64,000 nt of DNA. Origin: Paucibacter sp. KBW04. GTDB taxonomy: Bacteria > Pseudomonadota > Gammaproteobacteria > Burkholderiales > Burkholderiaceae_C. Position 1 is the first letter of the stretch. Every line of letters begins with the position of its first letter. The notes below the pieces were generated by a model. That model saw only the letters and a list, made by a program, of their open reading frames with translations. It was not told where the DNA came from and searched no databases. Of this stretch, positions 44,528 to 53,332 are shown one piece after another. Location of the stretch: NCBI RefSeq assembly GCF_003852425.1, contig NZ_QAJN01000019.1:1-64000 (forward strand), written 5' to 3'. A program made the translations under genes and the position numbers.

Positions 44528-47500
44528 ATGGCATTGGGCAGTCAATCTCACTCTCGTGACTGGTCTGAGCCAACCCGGCCTGCGGTCAGGCTGACGCATC
44601 GGAACATGCACTTCATCAAGGCACCAATGGACCTGGCTTTGCACGCTGAGGTCGTGGTTGGGGTGACCCATCGCAACCATCCAGAGGAGCTTCGAGTTGC
44701 TCTGGAGTCTGCACTTGCTCAGGAAGCTCCATTTGGCGTTTTCTGCTTGGTGCTCGATGACAGTTCTGACGAGGGGTGGATGAACTCTTTGAGCCCCGAA
44801 TTGTTGGCAGATCCGAGAATCGTGATCGCCGCGGGAGCATTTGGGTCACCTGCTCAGGCTAGAAACGGGTTACTTGACTTGGTGGATCAGCACTTCCCGA
44901 ACGCCAGATGGGTGGCGCGAATGGATGCAGATGATCGGTTTGCAACTCAAGTAAGTTTGCGGGCCATGATTGAAGCTGGCCATACCTACGGCAGCAAGTA
45001 CGTGGTGGGTAGCAACAGCTTGTCAGTGGATGGCGTAGTGCTTTCGGGCGTCAACGTCGCGAGTTCGGCGACGCTTTTGGATCGGGGGCGGTTGAATGCT
45101 TTCATACAAGCGTTTTGTCGCCATGAAGTTCCCAACGAATTGCCTTCCTGCAACCTGGTGCTGAGAACCCAATCCGGCATTCGGTATCCCAGTTCGGTCA
45201 GTGCGGAAGATCACTGGTTGGTGGCTGGGTTGCTCATGCACCATCCGCACGACGGCTGTGTTGTCGCTGATCCCGTCTATGCCGTTTATTCCCTCGGTGG
45301 TGCTGCAACGCTTGCCAATAAGCAGTCAGAGGCTTGGACAAAGTCGCGACTGGCGCTGGCAAGTGCGGCCGATGTCTGGTACCAAACGCATCAGGCGCCA
45401 GGCGCCAAACTGTTGGGGTGGGGGCAAGAGGGCGTGGTGTGGCGCCAAGCATCGCTTGTTTACAAACGCTTCTATCCCTATGCCGTAACTATGCCGGAGT
45501 TGGTCGATATCAAGCGGCTAGCGGATCTTGCAGGTGATGCGGTTATCTCATTTGAGCCGCATGCCGACGATGGGCCAGGCGCTCGAATACTTTTGTGCCC
45601 AGAGCCTCTGGCGGAACTTCCGCAACGATGGCTCCCGATGCTCACGCGTCAATTTCTGCAGAAGCTGTATCGAGCAGGCGTGGTCACCAGCAATGTCAAG
45701 CGTGACAACTTGAGACTGACCCTTTCCGGCGAACTGCAGTACATCGACATCGGGCGCGACATCGTCAAACTGACTGCTTCAAGATTCTTGGATTGCGCGG
45801 CACGCTTGTTTGCAATTGGTGAGTTGGGCTGGTCGGATCATGAGTTGGCAAGACGTAAGACGATTGCTCGGGAGGCTGATGTATTTCGGGCACTCCCGGG
45901 ATTCGAAGCCTTTTACGGTGAACTTGTTTTTGCTTTGCATCCTGACTGCGATCTCAGCGGTTTCAGCACAGAAACTTTGTACGCCCCGGCTGACCACCGG
46001 GATGTCACGTTATTGATCAAATGCTGCCCGCAAGATGCCATGACGATTGATAGTCAGGTTCGGCATTTGGTTGGTGAACTTCGACTTCGTGCTCGATTCG
46101 CAAAGACGGTTCTTCTTGTCGACCAGTTTGAAGGGCCATACCTTCGCCAGTACGCTGCTGGTGACCTTTCGCAACTGTTGTCCTCCATAGAGCACTTGCA
46201 TCAGGATGCGGTGCTAGATGAGGTCTGGCTGGCACCAAATGACCCCAAGGTAGTCGGGAATGTCCACCGTCGCTGGTTCGCGGCACCATATGCGACGCTT
46301 TCCCATACCTCTCAGGGAGCGCCAGTTGCTTCTCAGGTTTGGGCATTTGATCGCGTTCAAACGCCGTACGTCTTGCAGATGGATGTCGATGTCTTCATTG
46401 GAGGAACTGACGCAAGCCACGATGTTCTGTCGGACATGAAACAAGCATGCGCTGAACCCGGGGTTTGGTGTGTGGGCTTCAACATTCCTCAGAGCCGGCA
46501 GGGCTTCAAACCCTACGAGGGGAGGCCAGACCAGTTCGCGCCGGAAGTTCGTTGTGGCCTGTTGAACTTGGAGCGAATCAAACGCTCAGCGCCGTTTGAG
46601 AACCCGGTCATCGAAGGGCGACTGTCTTGGATGTGGCACCGGGCGCTGCAACAAGCGCAGCCCAAGCTGGGTATGTGCAGTGTGCGAGGTGGTGATAGCC
46701 GGACTTTCTACGTGCATCCAAGGAACGAAGACAAGCACCTTGAGACATTGGACCAATTGCGGGACCTTATCGGACAAGGTTGTATTCCGGCAGGCCAGGC
46801 TGACGCGTGGGATCTGGTTCCTTCTGCAAGGTGGCATCGAAAGCCGCGCTTTGAAGACATCGTCTTCTTGCTTTTTGGGCGGGACACCCCCTCTAATAAG
46901 CTGGAACGCTGCTTTGCATCTTTGGCAAGCCAATCTTGCCAAGACTTCGGTGTCGTATTCATCGAGGACGGAGGCTCTGCTCTCGCCGCGGCTGAATTAC
47001 CCCAGCGCATTGGCCCGCTGAAAGATCGCGTTACGTTGATCAGGCGAACCGCTCAGGCCGGCTACATGGCTAATTTCAATGAGGCGGTCTTGACGATCTG
47101 CCCGCGCCCTGAGTCCTTGATGGTGGTCTTGGATCAGGATGATGCGCTGATGCATGTTGACGTGGTCAAAATGCTCCGGGAGGCTTGGCAAGCGGGGGCT
47201 GATCTGATTAACGCACCCATGTTTAGGCCAGAAAAGCCCTTGGCCCAATACAGGGTTGACTACGCCCAACCTCGCCAGCGAGGAGGTGGCAATGTTTGGA
47301 GTCATTTACGAGCGTTCCGCAAGTCACTCTTCGAGCGGGTGCCCTCCAGTGCATGGGAGAGCGCGCCTGACGCTTGGTGCCTATCAGATTTTCTGACCAT
47401 GGTGCCGATGGCTGAGTTGGCGGAAAAGCCCACTTGGCTTGATGGGCCTTACCTTTATTGGCATCAACGATTGCCCTACTCCGCCGAGCGGAAAGAAAGA

Positions 47501-47563
47501 GAGCAGGCCATGAAAACCTGGTTGTTTACGCAGCCTTCACTTGCGACTCAAGCGCTCGGCTGA
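44528..47563 (+). CDS. Glycosyltransferase/kinase-like multidomain fusion
   Basis: A 1011-residue protein of four parts. A GT-A domain (about 40-230) has VVGVTHRNHP and the metal motif RMDADD (131-136). A kinase-like domain (about 290-440) has a Gly-rich loop GWGQEGVVWR, a catalytic-loop-like NVKRDNLRL near 390-398, and IDIG for the metal loop. A second glycosyltransferase-like domain (about 495-740) has MDVDVF near 619. A third GT-A domain (about 775-950) has DGG and LDQDD near 870. An internal ATG at 44606 is an alternative start. No signal peptide or membrane segment is seen. Phospho-sugar or multi-step glycan assembly would fit but is inference. Confidence 0.7.
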   Translation: MALGSQSHSRDWSEPTRPAVRLTHRNMHFIKAPMDLALHAEVVVGVTHRNHPEELRVALESALAQEAPFGVFCLVLDDSSDEGWMNSLSPELLADPRIVIAAGAFGSPAQARNGLLDLVDQHFPNARWVARMDADDRFATQVSLRAMIEAGHTYGSKYVVGSNSLSVDGVVLSGVNVASSATLLDRGRLNAFIQAFCRHEVPNELPSCNLVLRTQSGIRYPSSVSAEDHWLVAGLLMHHPHDGCVVADPVYAVYSLGGAATLANKQSEAWTKSRLALASAADVWYQTHQAPGAKLLGWGQEGVVWRQASLVYKRFYPYAVTMPELVDIKRLADLAGDAVISFEPHADDGPGARILLCPEPLAELPQRWLPMLTRQFLQKLYRAGVVTSNVKRDNLRLTLSGELQYIDIGRDIVKLTASRFLDCAARLFAIGELGWSDHELARRKTIAREADVFRALPGFEAFYGELVFALHPDCDLSGFSTETLYAPADHRDVTLLIKCCPQDAMTIDSQVRHLVGELRLRARFAKTVLLVDQFEGPYLRQYAAGDLSQLLSSIEHLHQDAVLDEVWLAPNDPKVVGNVHRRWFAAPYATLSHTSQGAPVASQVWAFDRVQTPYVLQMDVDVFIGGTDASHDVLSDMKQACAEPGVWCVGFNIPQSRQGFKPYEGRPDQFAPEVRCGLLNLERIKRSAPFENPVIEGRLSWMWHRALQQAQPKLGMCSVRGGDSRTFYVHPRNEDKHLETLDQLRDLIGQGCIPAGQADAWDLVPSARWHRKPRFEDIVFLLFGRDTPSNKLERCFASLASQSCQDFGVVFIEDGGSALAAAELPQRIGPLKDRVTLIRRTAQAGYMANFNEAVLTICPRPESLMVVLDQDDALMHVDVVKMLREAWQAGADLINAPMFRPEKPLAQYRVDYAQPRQRGGGNVWSHLRAFRKSLFERVPSSAWESAPDAWCLSDFLTMVPMAELAEKPTWLDGPYLYWHQRLPYSAERKEREQAMKTWLFTQPSLATQALG

Positions 47564-48386
47564 AGGCGAACTGTTGAGCGCTTCTGATGCTGTGGGCAAT
47601 CTGCTCGATTAGGGCAGATGCTTGCGCATCGTAGAGCCACCAATTGCGCGTATCGCTTTGCTCTCGATCTAGCTGGAACATCGCTTCCAACTTGCGGTTG
47701 AGTTCTGACGGTCTCAAAAGTTCAGGCCCGGTCTGAATGGCAAATTGAGAGATGCGTTGAATTGGGGCAAGTGACCCGGAGTGTGCTGCCGCCTCCAAAT
47801 AACCAGCCACTTCAGCAAGATCGATTAGTCGCTTTCCAGCCAATAGGGGAAGCTCGGCGTCATCGCGGACGCCTGCTTTGACCAATGGCCAGGACCATCC
47901 CAAGCACGGTGAGTTCAACCAACGCAGGAACGTAGTCCTTCGCTCGCCAAGCCAGTTGTGAAACGCTTGGGGTAGCGGCTTGCGTACAGGCAGATTGCCT
48001 GGCCTAGCAAGACTTGGGTCGAATCTGATTCCAATGATTGAAACGTCGCAAGCCTCGTCCCATAGGCCGTGGAGAACGGCATAGCCTGTCGAGGGAAGGC
48101 AGCCAAGATCGAGTGCTTGTTGCGAGAGGTTTTGGTTGAGGTGCTCCTCAATTGGGCCAGGCATTGCTCGTTCGCTGTTTGCAAATACGCTTAGCTTTGG
48201 CTTGCCGAACACGTCCTTGGTCATGCGTACATCGAGGTTGATGCCAGTCCTGGTCAATGGCTGGCGCCCGTTGAATGTAAGCGTGACTGCAGCCTCGCGA
48301 GGTGGAGGGGATTGAGCTGCGCCATTTCCAAGAATCAAGATTTCACCCGACGGGAACAGGCTGTTGACGACTTCAGCGAACTTCAT
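47526..48386 (-). CDS. Unknown protein, possibly GT29-like
   Basis: A 286-residue protein on the opposite strand. Its 3' end overlaps the end of the glycosyltransferase fusion by 38 bases (tail to tail). ILILGNGAAQ, LTFNG, LPSTGYAVLHGLW and VSIIGIRFDPSL have the order and feel of bacterial GT29 (sialyltransferase-like) proteins, but this is a weak match by eye. No ribosome-binding site is evident. It sits between glycan genes and the integrase, so a role in the same surface-glycan locus is plausible. An unrelated function cannot be excluded. Confidence 0.45.
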   Translation of the reverse strand: MKFAEVVNSLFPSGEILILGNGAAQSPPPREAAVTLTFNGRQPLTRTGINLDVRMTKDVFGKPKLSVFANSERAMPGPIEEHLNQNLSQQALDLGCLPSTGYAVLHGLWDEACDVSIIGIRFDPSLARPGNLPVRKPLPQAFHNWLGERRTTFLRWLNSPCLGWSWPLVKAGVRDDAELPLLAGKRLIDLAEVAGYLEAAAHSGSLAPIQRISQFAIQTGPELLRPSELNRKLEAMFQLDREQSDTRNWWLYDAQASALIEQIAHSIRSAQQFAFSRALESQVKAA

Positions 48387-48509
48387 GTTCGATGGTGTTT
48401 TTTGGTACCTGGGCGAGCTGCATCTCTGTCTGCACAGACTTCGGTGGAGATTTGGCGTACAAATGCCGGAAGATAGATGCGTTCCATAGGTGAAGCCCCC
48501 TTCGCCGGA

Positions 48510-49745
48510 CTACTTCGGCGTTCCAAGTAGATCAAAGATTGATGCCCCGTCCTTGGGCTTCCCGATGAATGACTCCCAGTCCAACATCAGAGCACGTCGT
48601 TTCTCAAGCGCGTCGCCTCGGCGGTAAGCAGCTTCGACCTTGTTCTCAAGCACATGCGCAAGAGCTTGCTCGGCCACTTCTCGCGGATGGTTTGTGCGCT
48701 CGCCAGCCCAGTCTCTGAACGTGGATCGGAAACCATGGGGAACAGCGTTCGCTTTCATTCGCCTTAGCACTTGGATCAAAGCCATGTCAGATAGCTGAGC
48801 ACCGCTTGGGCCGGGAAAAATGTATTCGCTGTTCTCAATCCTGGGTATGCGTCCAATCAGCCTGAGCACTTCGTCAGTCAGTGGGACGCGGTGTTCCTTG
48901 CCTGCCTTCATACGCTCGGCAGGTATGGTCCAGACTTTGGCTGACTTGTCGATCTCGGCCCAGCTTGCACCCCGGACCTCACCGCTGCGCGCTGCAGTCA
49001 AAATTGTGAACTCAAGAGCGCGTGCTGCTGTGCCTTCGCGCTCTCGAAGGGCACGCATGAACTCGGGCATGGCGTCGATCGGTAGTGCTCGAAAGTGTTC
49101 TACCTTTTGAATCTTGCCTGGTGCTGCCAAAAGCTTGTCGAGATGCCCTTTCCACCTTGCTGGGTTGTCGCCCGTCCGGTACTTGCGGACCGTGGCCCAG
49201 TCCAGGACCGCCTCTAGTCGGCCTCGTAGTCGGCTTGCTGTTTCAGTCTTGGACTTCCAGATCGGTTCTAAGATCTTCAGCACATGCTCTTGACCGATAT
49301 CTTGGATCAGCAAATCGCCAATGACTGGATGAGCGTAATTGTTCAGGGTTCCGTTCCATTGGGCGAGGTGTTTGGCGCTTTTCCATGCCTCGCCGTGGGC
49401 GCTGACGTAGTTCTCGGCTGCGGTCTTGAAGGTAATGGCCGTAGCCTGCCGGGCCCGCAAATGGCTGGCTGCTTCCTTCCTTCTTTCGATGGGGTCGATA
49501 CCTTGAGCGATCTCATCACGAGCTCTTCTCGCGCGCTCCTTGGCTTGTGCCAGTGGAACATCTGGGAATCCGCCTAAGCCGATGTGCCGCCGCTTGGTTC
49601 CAACCATCGCTCGCAACACCCAGGATCTGGATCCGGATTCAACGACATAAAGATAAAGGCCTGCGACTCCGCCCACCGCATGGTGGCCTGGCTGCGTCAG
49701 GCGACCCACAGAAAGCGGTGAAAGCTCTTTGGCTTTGCGTGGCAT
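48510..49745 (-). CDS. int: P4-type tyrosine integrase
   Basis: A 411-residue phage/island integrase. The N-terminal arm-binding domain (DUF4102 type, about 1-95) contains GLYLYVVESGSRSWVLR and IGLGGFPDVPLAQAKERAR. The catalytic domain has Arg in AARSGEVRG (about 250), HGFR near 335, His in ALAHVL and the nucleophile Tyr in AAYRRGDALEKR near 370, so it looks intact. It reads inward from the right edge of the accessory region, the normal place for an island integrase next to its att site. The target gene is not obvious; see the dyads and orphan terminator at 49.9 kb. Confidence 0.9.
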   Translation of the reverse strand: MPRKAKELSPLSVGRLTQPGHHAVGGVAGLYLYVVESGSRSWVLRAMVGTKRRHIGLGGFPDVPLAQAKERARRARDEIAQGIDPIERRKEAASHLRARQATAITFKTAAENYVSAHGEAWKSAKHLAQWNGTLNNYAHPVIGDLLIQDIGQEHVLKILEPIWKSKTETASRLRGRLEAVLDWATVRKYRTGDNPARWKGHLDKLLAAPGKIQKVEHFRALPIDAMPEFMRALREREGTAARALEFTILTAARSGEVRGASWAEIDKSAKVWTIPAERMKAGKEHRVPLTDEVLRLIGRIPRIENSEYIFPGPSGAQLSDMALIQVLRRMKANAVPHGFRSTFRDWAGERTNHPREVAEQALAHVLENKVEAAYRRGDALEKRRALMLDWESFIGKPKDGASIFDLLGTPK

Positions 49746-49916
49746 GGTGAAAGTGACCTCGATTTATCTACCAATGTTTCTACCATAAATTTTGCGATTG
49801 AGCGCTAGTTTCTAGGATGCTGTGAGACTCTCGAAGGTGTCTCTCTCCTATGAAAACAGCGATTTTTGGACGAATTGGGATGCTGCGAAATTGAGCCGCA
49901 TCCGCCCCCCTCTCCT

Positions 49917-49934
49917 CCAAGTGACTTCACTTGG
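49917..49934. repeat. 18-bp palindrome near integrase
   Basis: CCAAGTGA and TCACTTGG are perfect inverted arms around a 2-base centre. It lies 172 bases upstream of the integrase start and directly before the orphan terminator. It could be a regulator or recombinase site. Confidence 0.5.
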
Positions 49935-49948
49935 AAAACAAAGAAAAG

Positions 49949-49975
49949 GGCCAGTCCATGTGACTGGCCTTTTTT
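49949..49975 (+). terminator. Rho-independent terminator with no gene before it
   Basis: GGCCAGTC (49949-49956) pairs with GACTGGCC (49962-49969) across CATGT, followed by six T. An A-run precedes the stem, so it may also work on the minus strand. No plus-strand gene ends nearby: the nearest, at 47563, is separated by two minus-strand genes. It may be the native terminator of a gene displaced by island insertion. Confidence 0.75.
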
Positions 49976-50027
49976 CGTTTCTGACGGGTTGTTTGCCTTC
50001 ATGCGGGAGCATGTGCGCAGGTGCGAG

Positions 50028-50043
50028 ATGACAAAAACGTAAT
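50028..50043. promoter_or_regulatory. Predicted response-regulator operator
   Basis: ATGACAAAAACGTAAT, a partial dyad, ends 34 bases before the response-regulator ATG. It matches the dyad upstream of the CzcE-like gene at 13 of 16 positions, which suggests autoregulation by the response regulator. Confidence 0.5.
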
Positions 50044-50077
50044 CTGCTGCTTGGCCTGGGCCCTGCAAAATCGGGCC

Positions 50078-50779
50078 ATGAAGATTCTGGTGATCGAGGA
50101 TGAGCGCAAACTGGCCGCCTATTTGCGGCGGGGTTTGAGTGAAGAGGGCTTTGGCGTTGAGCTGGCGTATGACGGGATCGACGGCTTGCATCAGGCGAGC
50201 GAAGGTAGCTTCGATCTGATCTTGCTGGACAGCATGCTGCCTGGCATTGACGGCCTGGCGGTGCTGGCCGCGCTGCGCAAGACGAGCCGGACGGCGCAGA
50301 CGCCGGTGCTGATGCTGACGGCGCGTGCCCAGGTGGAGGACCGGGTGCTGGGCTTGCAGAGCGGGGCGGACGACTATCTGGTCAAGCCCTTTGCCTTCTC
50401 GGAATTGCTGGCGCGCATCCAGGTCTTGCTGCGACGCAGCTCGGCGGCCGCCGGTGCTTTGGAGCCCACGGTCTACCGCCTGGCCGATCTGGAGCTGGAC
50501 CTGATTCGCCGCAAGGCCAGGCGAGCCGATCAGCGCCTGGATCTGACAGCCAAGGAGTTCAATCTGCTGAGTCTCTTGCTGCGTCGGCAGGGTGAGGTCT
50601 TGTCGCGCACCGAGTTGGCCGAACAGGTCTGGGACATGAATTTCGACAGCGAGACCAATGTGGTGGAGGTGGCCATACGGCGCCTGCGCAGCAAATTGGA
50701 TCAACCCTTTGCGCTGCCCTTGCTGCATACCGTGCGTGGCATGGGTTATGTGTTGGAGTTTCGCGAGGCCAAGTCATGA
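50078..50779 (+). CDS. OmpR/CopR-type response regulator
   Basis: A 233-residue regulator. The preferred ATG is 50078 (MKILVIEDE); the frame extends further upstream without conserved sequence. The receiver domain has acidic EDE at 7-9, phospho-acceptor Asp in LILLDSMLPG near 52, Thr in MLTA and Lys in VKPF near 101. A C-terminal winged helix (about 125-230) ends RRLRSKLD and VRGMGYVLE. The four-base overlap with a histidine kinase gene makes the pair an operon. The similarity to CopR/CzcR/IrlR regulators and the CzcE-like neighbour suggest heavy-metal (probably copper) sensing. Confidence 0.9.
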   Translation: MKILVIEDERKLAAYLRRGLSEEGFGVELAYDGIDGLHQASEGSFDLILLDSMLPGIDGLAVLAALRKTSRTAQTPVLMLTARAQVEDRVLGLQSGADDYLVKPFAFSELLARIQVLLRRSSAAAGALEPTVYRLADLELDLIRRKARRADQRLDLTAKEFNLLSLLLRRQGEVLSRTELAEQVWDMNFDSETNVVEVAIRRLRSKLDQPFALPLLHTVRGMGYVLEFREAKS

Positions 50780-52158
50780 GCCTAGTGAGCTCAACAAGCC
50801 CAACAAGCCAAGCGGGCCCAGGGGAGTCGCTCAGTCTCGGGCAGCGCCTGTCCTGGTGGTTGGCCTGGCAGGCCTTGCTAGGCCTCAGCCTAGTGTGTGC
50901 CAGCGTCTACATCGTCACGGCCCTGACCCTGGCCCAGCGCCAGGAAGAAGTGCTGGATCAAAAGCAGGTCGTTTTGCAGCATCTCTTGGCCGAAGGTCGT
51001 GCAAGCCATGCGAACGAGGGTGTTCAACACCAGTTGGAAGACTTCCATGCCGGGCATAGCGATCTGCAGCTGCGGGTCCTCGCGCCGGACGGCCGCCTGC
51101 TCTACGCCAGCGCGAACGCCGCCTCGGCCGCGCCGCGTCTGAAGTCGCGCGTGTTTGAGATCAACTCGCCGGAGCTGGGTCCGCCCGATGATGCGAGCTG
51201 GGCCCGGGCCGAGCTGAGCCTGGATGTGGGGGCCGACGATGTGCTCTTGAGTCGCCTGGCCAAGACTTTGGCGGCCGCGGCCCTGGCCGGAACCTTCTTG
51301 ATCGCCTTGGGTGGCTTTCGCCTGGTTCGGCTGGGCCTGCGTCCGCTGCACTTGCTGGTGGACCAGACCCGGGCCTTGGACGCTCGCCAAATGGATGCCC
51401 GTCTGGATGGCTCGGCCCAGCCGGCCGAGTTGCAGCCCTTGATCGCCCAGTTCAATGCATTGCTCGATCGCCTGGCGGGCAGTTATCGGCAGATGGAGGG
51501 CTTTAACGCCGATGTGGCGCATGAGCTCAACACGCCGCTGGCCACGCTGATCAGCAGCTGTGAGCTGGCTCTGCGCCGCAGCCGCGATGCGGACGAACTG
51601 CGCGAGCTATTGGCCAGCAATTTGGAAGAGCTGCAGCGCATGGCCGGCATGGTGGGCGATATGTTGTTCCTCGCCCATGCCGATCGCGGCCACGGCGCTC
51701 GACGGCAAGCCCTGCCCAGCCTGGCTCAGGTGGCGCGAGAGGTGATTGAGTTCCACGAGGCCGCGCTGGAAGAAGCCAACCTGGCCGCCGAAGTCCTGGG
51801 TGATGCAAGCGGCGTGGTGGATGGCCGCTTGCTGCGCCGTGCGCTTTCCAATCTATTGAGCAATGCCCGCCGCTTTGCTCGCCCAGGCACTCGCTTGCAA
51901 GTGCGCATTCAGGCCGAGGCGCAAGGCATGCTCAGGCTGAGTGTGATCAATCAAGGCGAGGTCCTGGACCCGGTCGACTTGCCGCGCTGGTTTGATCGCT
52001 TTTACCGGGCCGATAGCGCCAGGGGGCAAGATCAGCGCAATCACGGCCTGGGTCTGTCCATCGTGGCCGCGATTGCGCGTCTGCATGGCGGTGAAGGCTT
52101 TGCCCACACGGCCCAGGGGCGGACCGAGGTAGGCTTCAGTCTGAGAGCGGTCTCGTAG
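50776..52158 (+). CDS. Heavy-metal-type sensor histidine kinase
   Basis: A 460-residue membrane sensor. One transmembrane helix (about 30-55) and a second (about 170-190) flank a periplasmic domain of about 110 residues. A HAMP linker follows. The HisKA box is FNADVAHELNTPLATL with the phospho-His near 248. The ATP-binding domain has N-box SNLLSNARRFA and G-box HGLGLSIVAAIARLHGG. It is co-translated with the response regulator through an ATGA overlap and should phosphorylate it. The ligand is not visible in the sequence; metal sensing is inferred from family and context. Confidence 0.9.
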   Translation: MSLVSSTSPTSQAGPGESLSLGQRLSWWLAWQALLGLSLVCASVYIVTALTLAQRQEEVLDQKQVVLQHLLAEGRASHANEGVQHQLEDFHAGHSDLQLRVLAPDGRLLYASANAASAAPRLKSRVFEINSPELGPPDDASWARAELSLDVGADDVLLSRLAKTLAAAALAGTFLIALGGFRLVRLGLRPLHLLVDQTRALDARQMDARLDGSAQPAELQPLIAQFNALLDRLAGSYRQMEGFNADVAHELNTPLATLISSCELALRRSRDADELRELLASNLEELQRMAGMVGDMLFLAHADRGHGARRQALPSLAQVAREVIEFHEAALEEANLAAEVLGDASGVVDGRLLRRALSNLLSNARRFARPGTRLQVRIQAEAQGMLRLSVINQGEVLDPVDLPRWFDRFYRADSARGQDQRNHGLGLSIVAAIARLHGGEGFAHTAQGRTEVGFSLRAVS

Positions 52159-52166
52159 CGAGCGTC

Positions 52167-52538
52167 TTAGCTGCGCTCGGACTCATTGCGGTCGACGTAG
52201 ACCAGCAGCGGCTTCTTGATGAAGCCCGCGGGCGCGATCTTTTGCAGGTCCACGATGCGATGGCTGACCACGTCGAACTTCCAGGTAAAGCTTTGCGCGC
52301 CTTGCCGGAAGGTGAGGGTGTCGCCGCATTTGACATTCAGCGCGTCCAGCTGATCGACATTGACCTCCTTTACCGCGCTGCTGGCCGTGGCCGGCACACC
52401 GTAGATGGACTTGCCATTCATCAGTCGTTCGCCATTCGCACCTGTGGCGGCCTGGCTGGCGCCGGCCATGCTGAGGGCAGACAGAGCCAAGGCGAGGGCG
52501 AAGGTGGAGGCATTGAGGGACGGGGTTTTGCGCTTCAT
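52167..52538 (-). CDS. CzcE-like periplasmic metal-binding protein
   Basis: A 123-residue exported protein. The ATG at 52538 gives a clear signal peptide (MKRKTPSLN, hydrophobic core ALALALSALSMAGA, cleavage near SQAA) and a GAGAG element upstream. The longer frame to 52667 has none of these and runs through the operator. The mature part has VNVDQLDALNVKCGDTLTF, QSFTWKFDVV and LLVYVDRNE, the pattern of CzcE, a copper-binding protein of metal-resistance loci. It converges on the histidine kinase gene with an 8-base gap. A dyad at 52648 links it to the adjacent response regulator. Confidence 0.75.
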   Translation of the reverse strand: MKRKTPSLNASTFALALALSALSMAGASQAATGANGERLMNGKSIYGVPATASSAVKEVNVDQLDALNVKCGDTLTFRQGAQSFTWKFDVVSHRIVDLQKIAPAGFIKKPLLVYVDRNESERS

Positions 52539-52647
52539 GATGGGACTCTCCTGAGGACGTTTCGCTCGGCCGGGACATCCGGCCCTTGCTGCTTTGCGTC
52601 TGGCCTCCAATGTAGAAACGCGACCCCGACTGCAAGCCGTCTGGCGG

Positions 52648-52663
52648 ATGACAAATGCGTCAT
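52648..52663. promoter_or_regulatory. Predicted operator upstream of CzcE-like gene
   Basis: ATGACA-AATG-CGTCAT is a near-perfect dyad (5 of 6 in each arm), 109 bases upstream of the CzcE-like ATG. It shares 13 of 16 bases with the site before the response-regulator gene. Confidence 0.55.
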
Positions 52664-52794
52664 GCAAGCCGCTGGGTTGGTGTTTTTGTAACGCTTGAAT
52701 ATGAAGTTATGTTTTTGCTGTACGCAGGGTTTGGCTGGGCTTGCGACCATCGTCCTGCTTGGTGCCAGCCTCGATATGCATTACCATCTGCCCC

Positions 52795-53050
52795 GTTGGT
52801 GCTCGCGTCGCCCGCTCAAGGCGCGCAGTTAAACGGGAATTGGCAGGGAGGGTCTCCGCAGGGAGTGCGCCCACCCAAAGTCAAGCTGCCCCCGCAACGG
52901 TAAGTGAAAGAAGTCTCGCCCATGCAGTCGCAAATGCAATAGCAGATGCGCTTGTGCATGGCCAGCCTTCAAGCAAGTCGAAATCCCACTGGATGTTTTT
53001 TCCGGGAAGGGCACTTGCTGATTTTCACGAGCCCGGATACCGGCCAACAG
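52795..53050 (+). ncRNA. Cobalamin riboswitch 1
   Basis: Conserved elements occur in order: GTTAAACGGGAA (52828-52839), CTGCCCCCGCAACGGTAA (52886-52903) and the B12 box AGCCCGGATACCGGCC (53030-53045). The segment between the last two is long, so the variable arm is expanded. It lies about 280 bases before the CbiM-like permease gene and should repress the cobalamin operon when adenosylcobalamin is plentiful. Confidence 0.92.
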
Positions 53051-53332
53051 GCGAGTTCGTGCGAGAAGCGCGGGCTCATTCGGTGCATGACCTGCGGGGA
53101 AGCGGGTCGGCGCATTTGGTCAGGCTCCACCATGTCCTCATTCATCCAGAACTAGCCCCTGGCTTGTCAGTTTTGCTGACCAGCGGCGCTGCTGCGCGCT
53201 TGAATCCCTGGTTTACCTTTTTGGATCCGACTTCCCGGGTCTGGCTGCTGCATGGGCGATCGCCTTGCTGAGCCCAGGCTCATGGCCCACTGCCGCCCTT
53301 TGTTGATGGGGCGGCGCAAGGAGTTTTCTCTC
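53051..53332. other. Leader between riboswitch and permease gene
   Basis: No gene is supported in this 282-base leader. The expression platform of the riboswitch must lie in or near it, but I saw no clear terminator. AAGGAG ten bases before the ATG at 53333 is the ribosome-binding site. Alternative upstream starts of the permease frame (53252) are not preferred. Confidence 0.4.

Larger units (their letters stand above)
49746..50077. other. Island/backbone junction region
   Basis: This 332-base stretch lies between the integrase and the response regulator. It holds two imperfectly similar blocks starting GGATGCTG at 49815 and 49878, and a GGATGC/GCATCC stem (49878-49903). It also has a perfect 8+8 palindrome (49917-49934), a terminator (49949-49975) and an operator-like dyad (50028-50043). 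No gene is present. The attachment site probably lies here. Confidence 0.5.

Noticed and set aside
49878-49920. tRNA 3' end (CCTCTCCTCCA)
   Set aside because: No T-arm consensus precedes it and no matching acceptor strand was found; kept only as a possible att region.
49805-50728. 307-aa minus-strand frame
   Set aside because: Antisense to the response regulator and crosses the terminator and junction; Gln/His-rich shadow.
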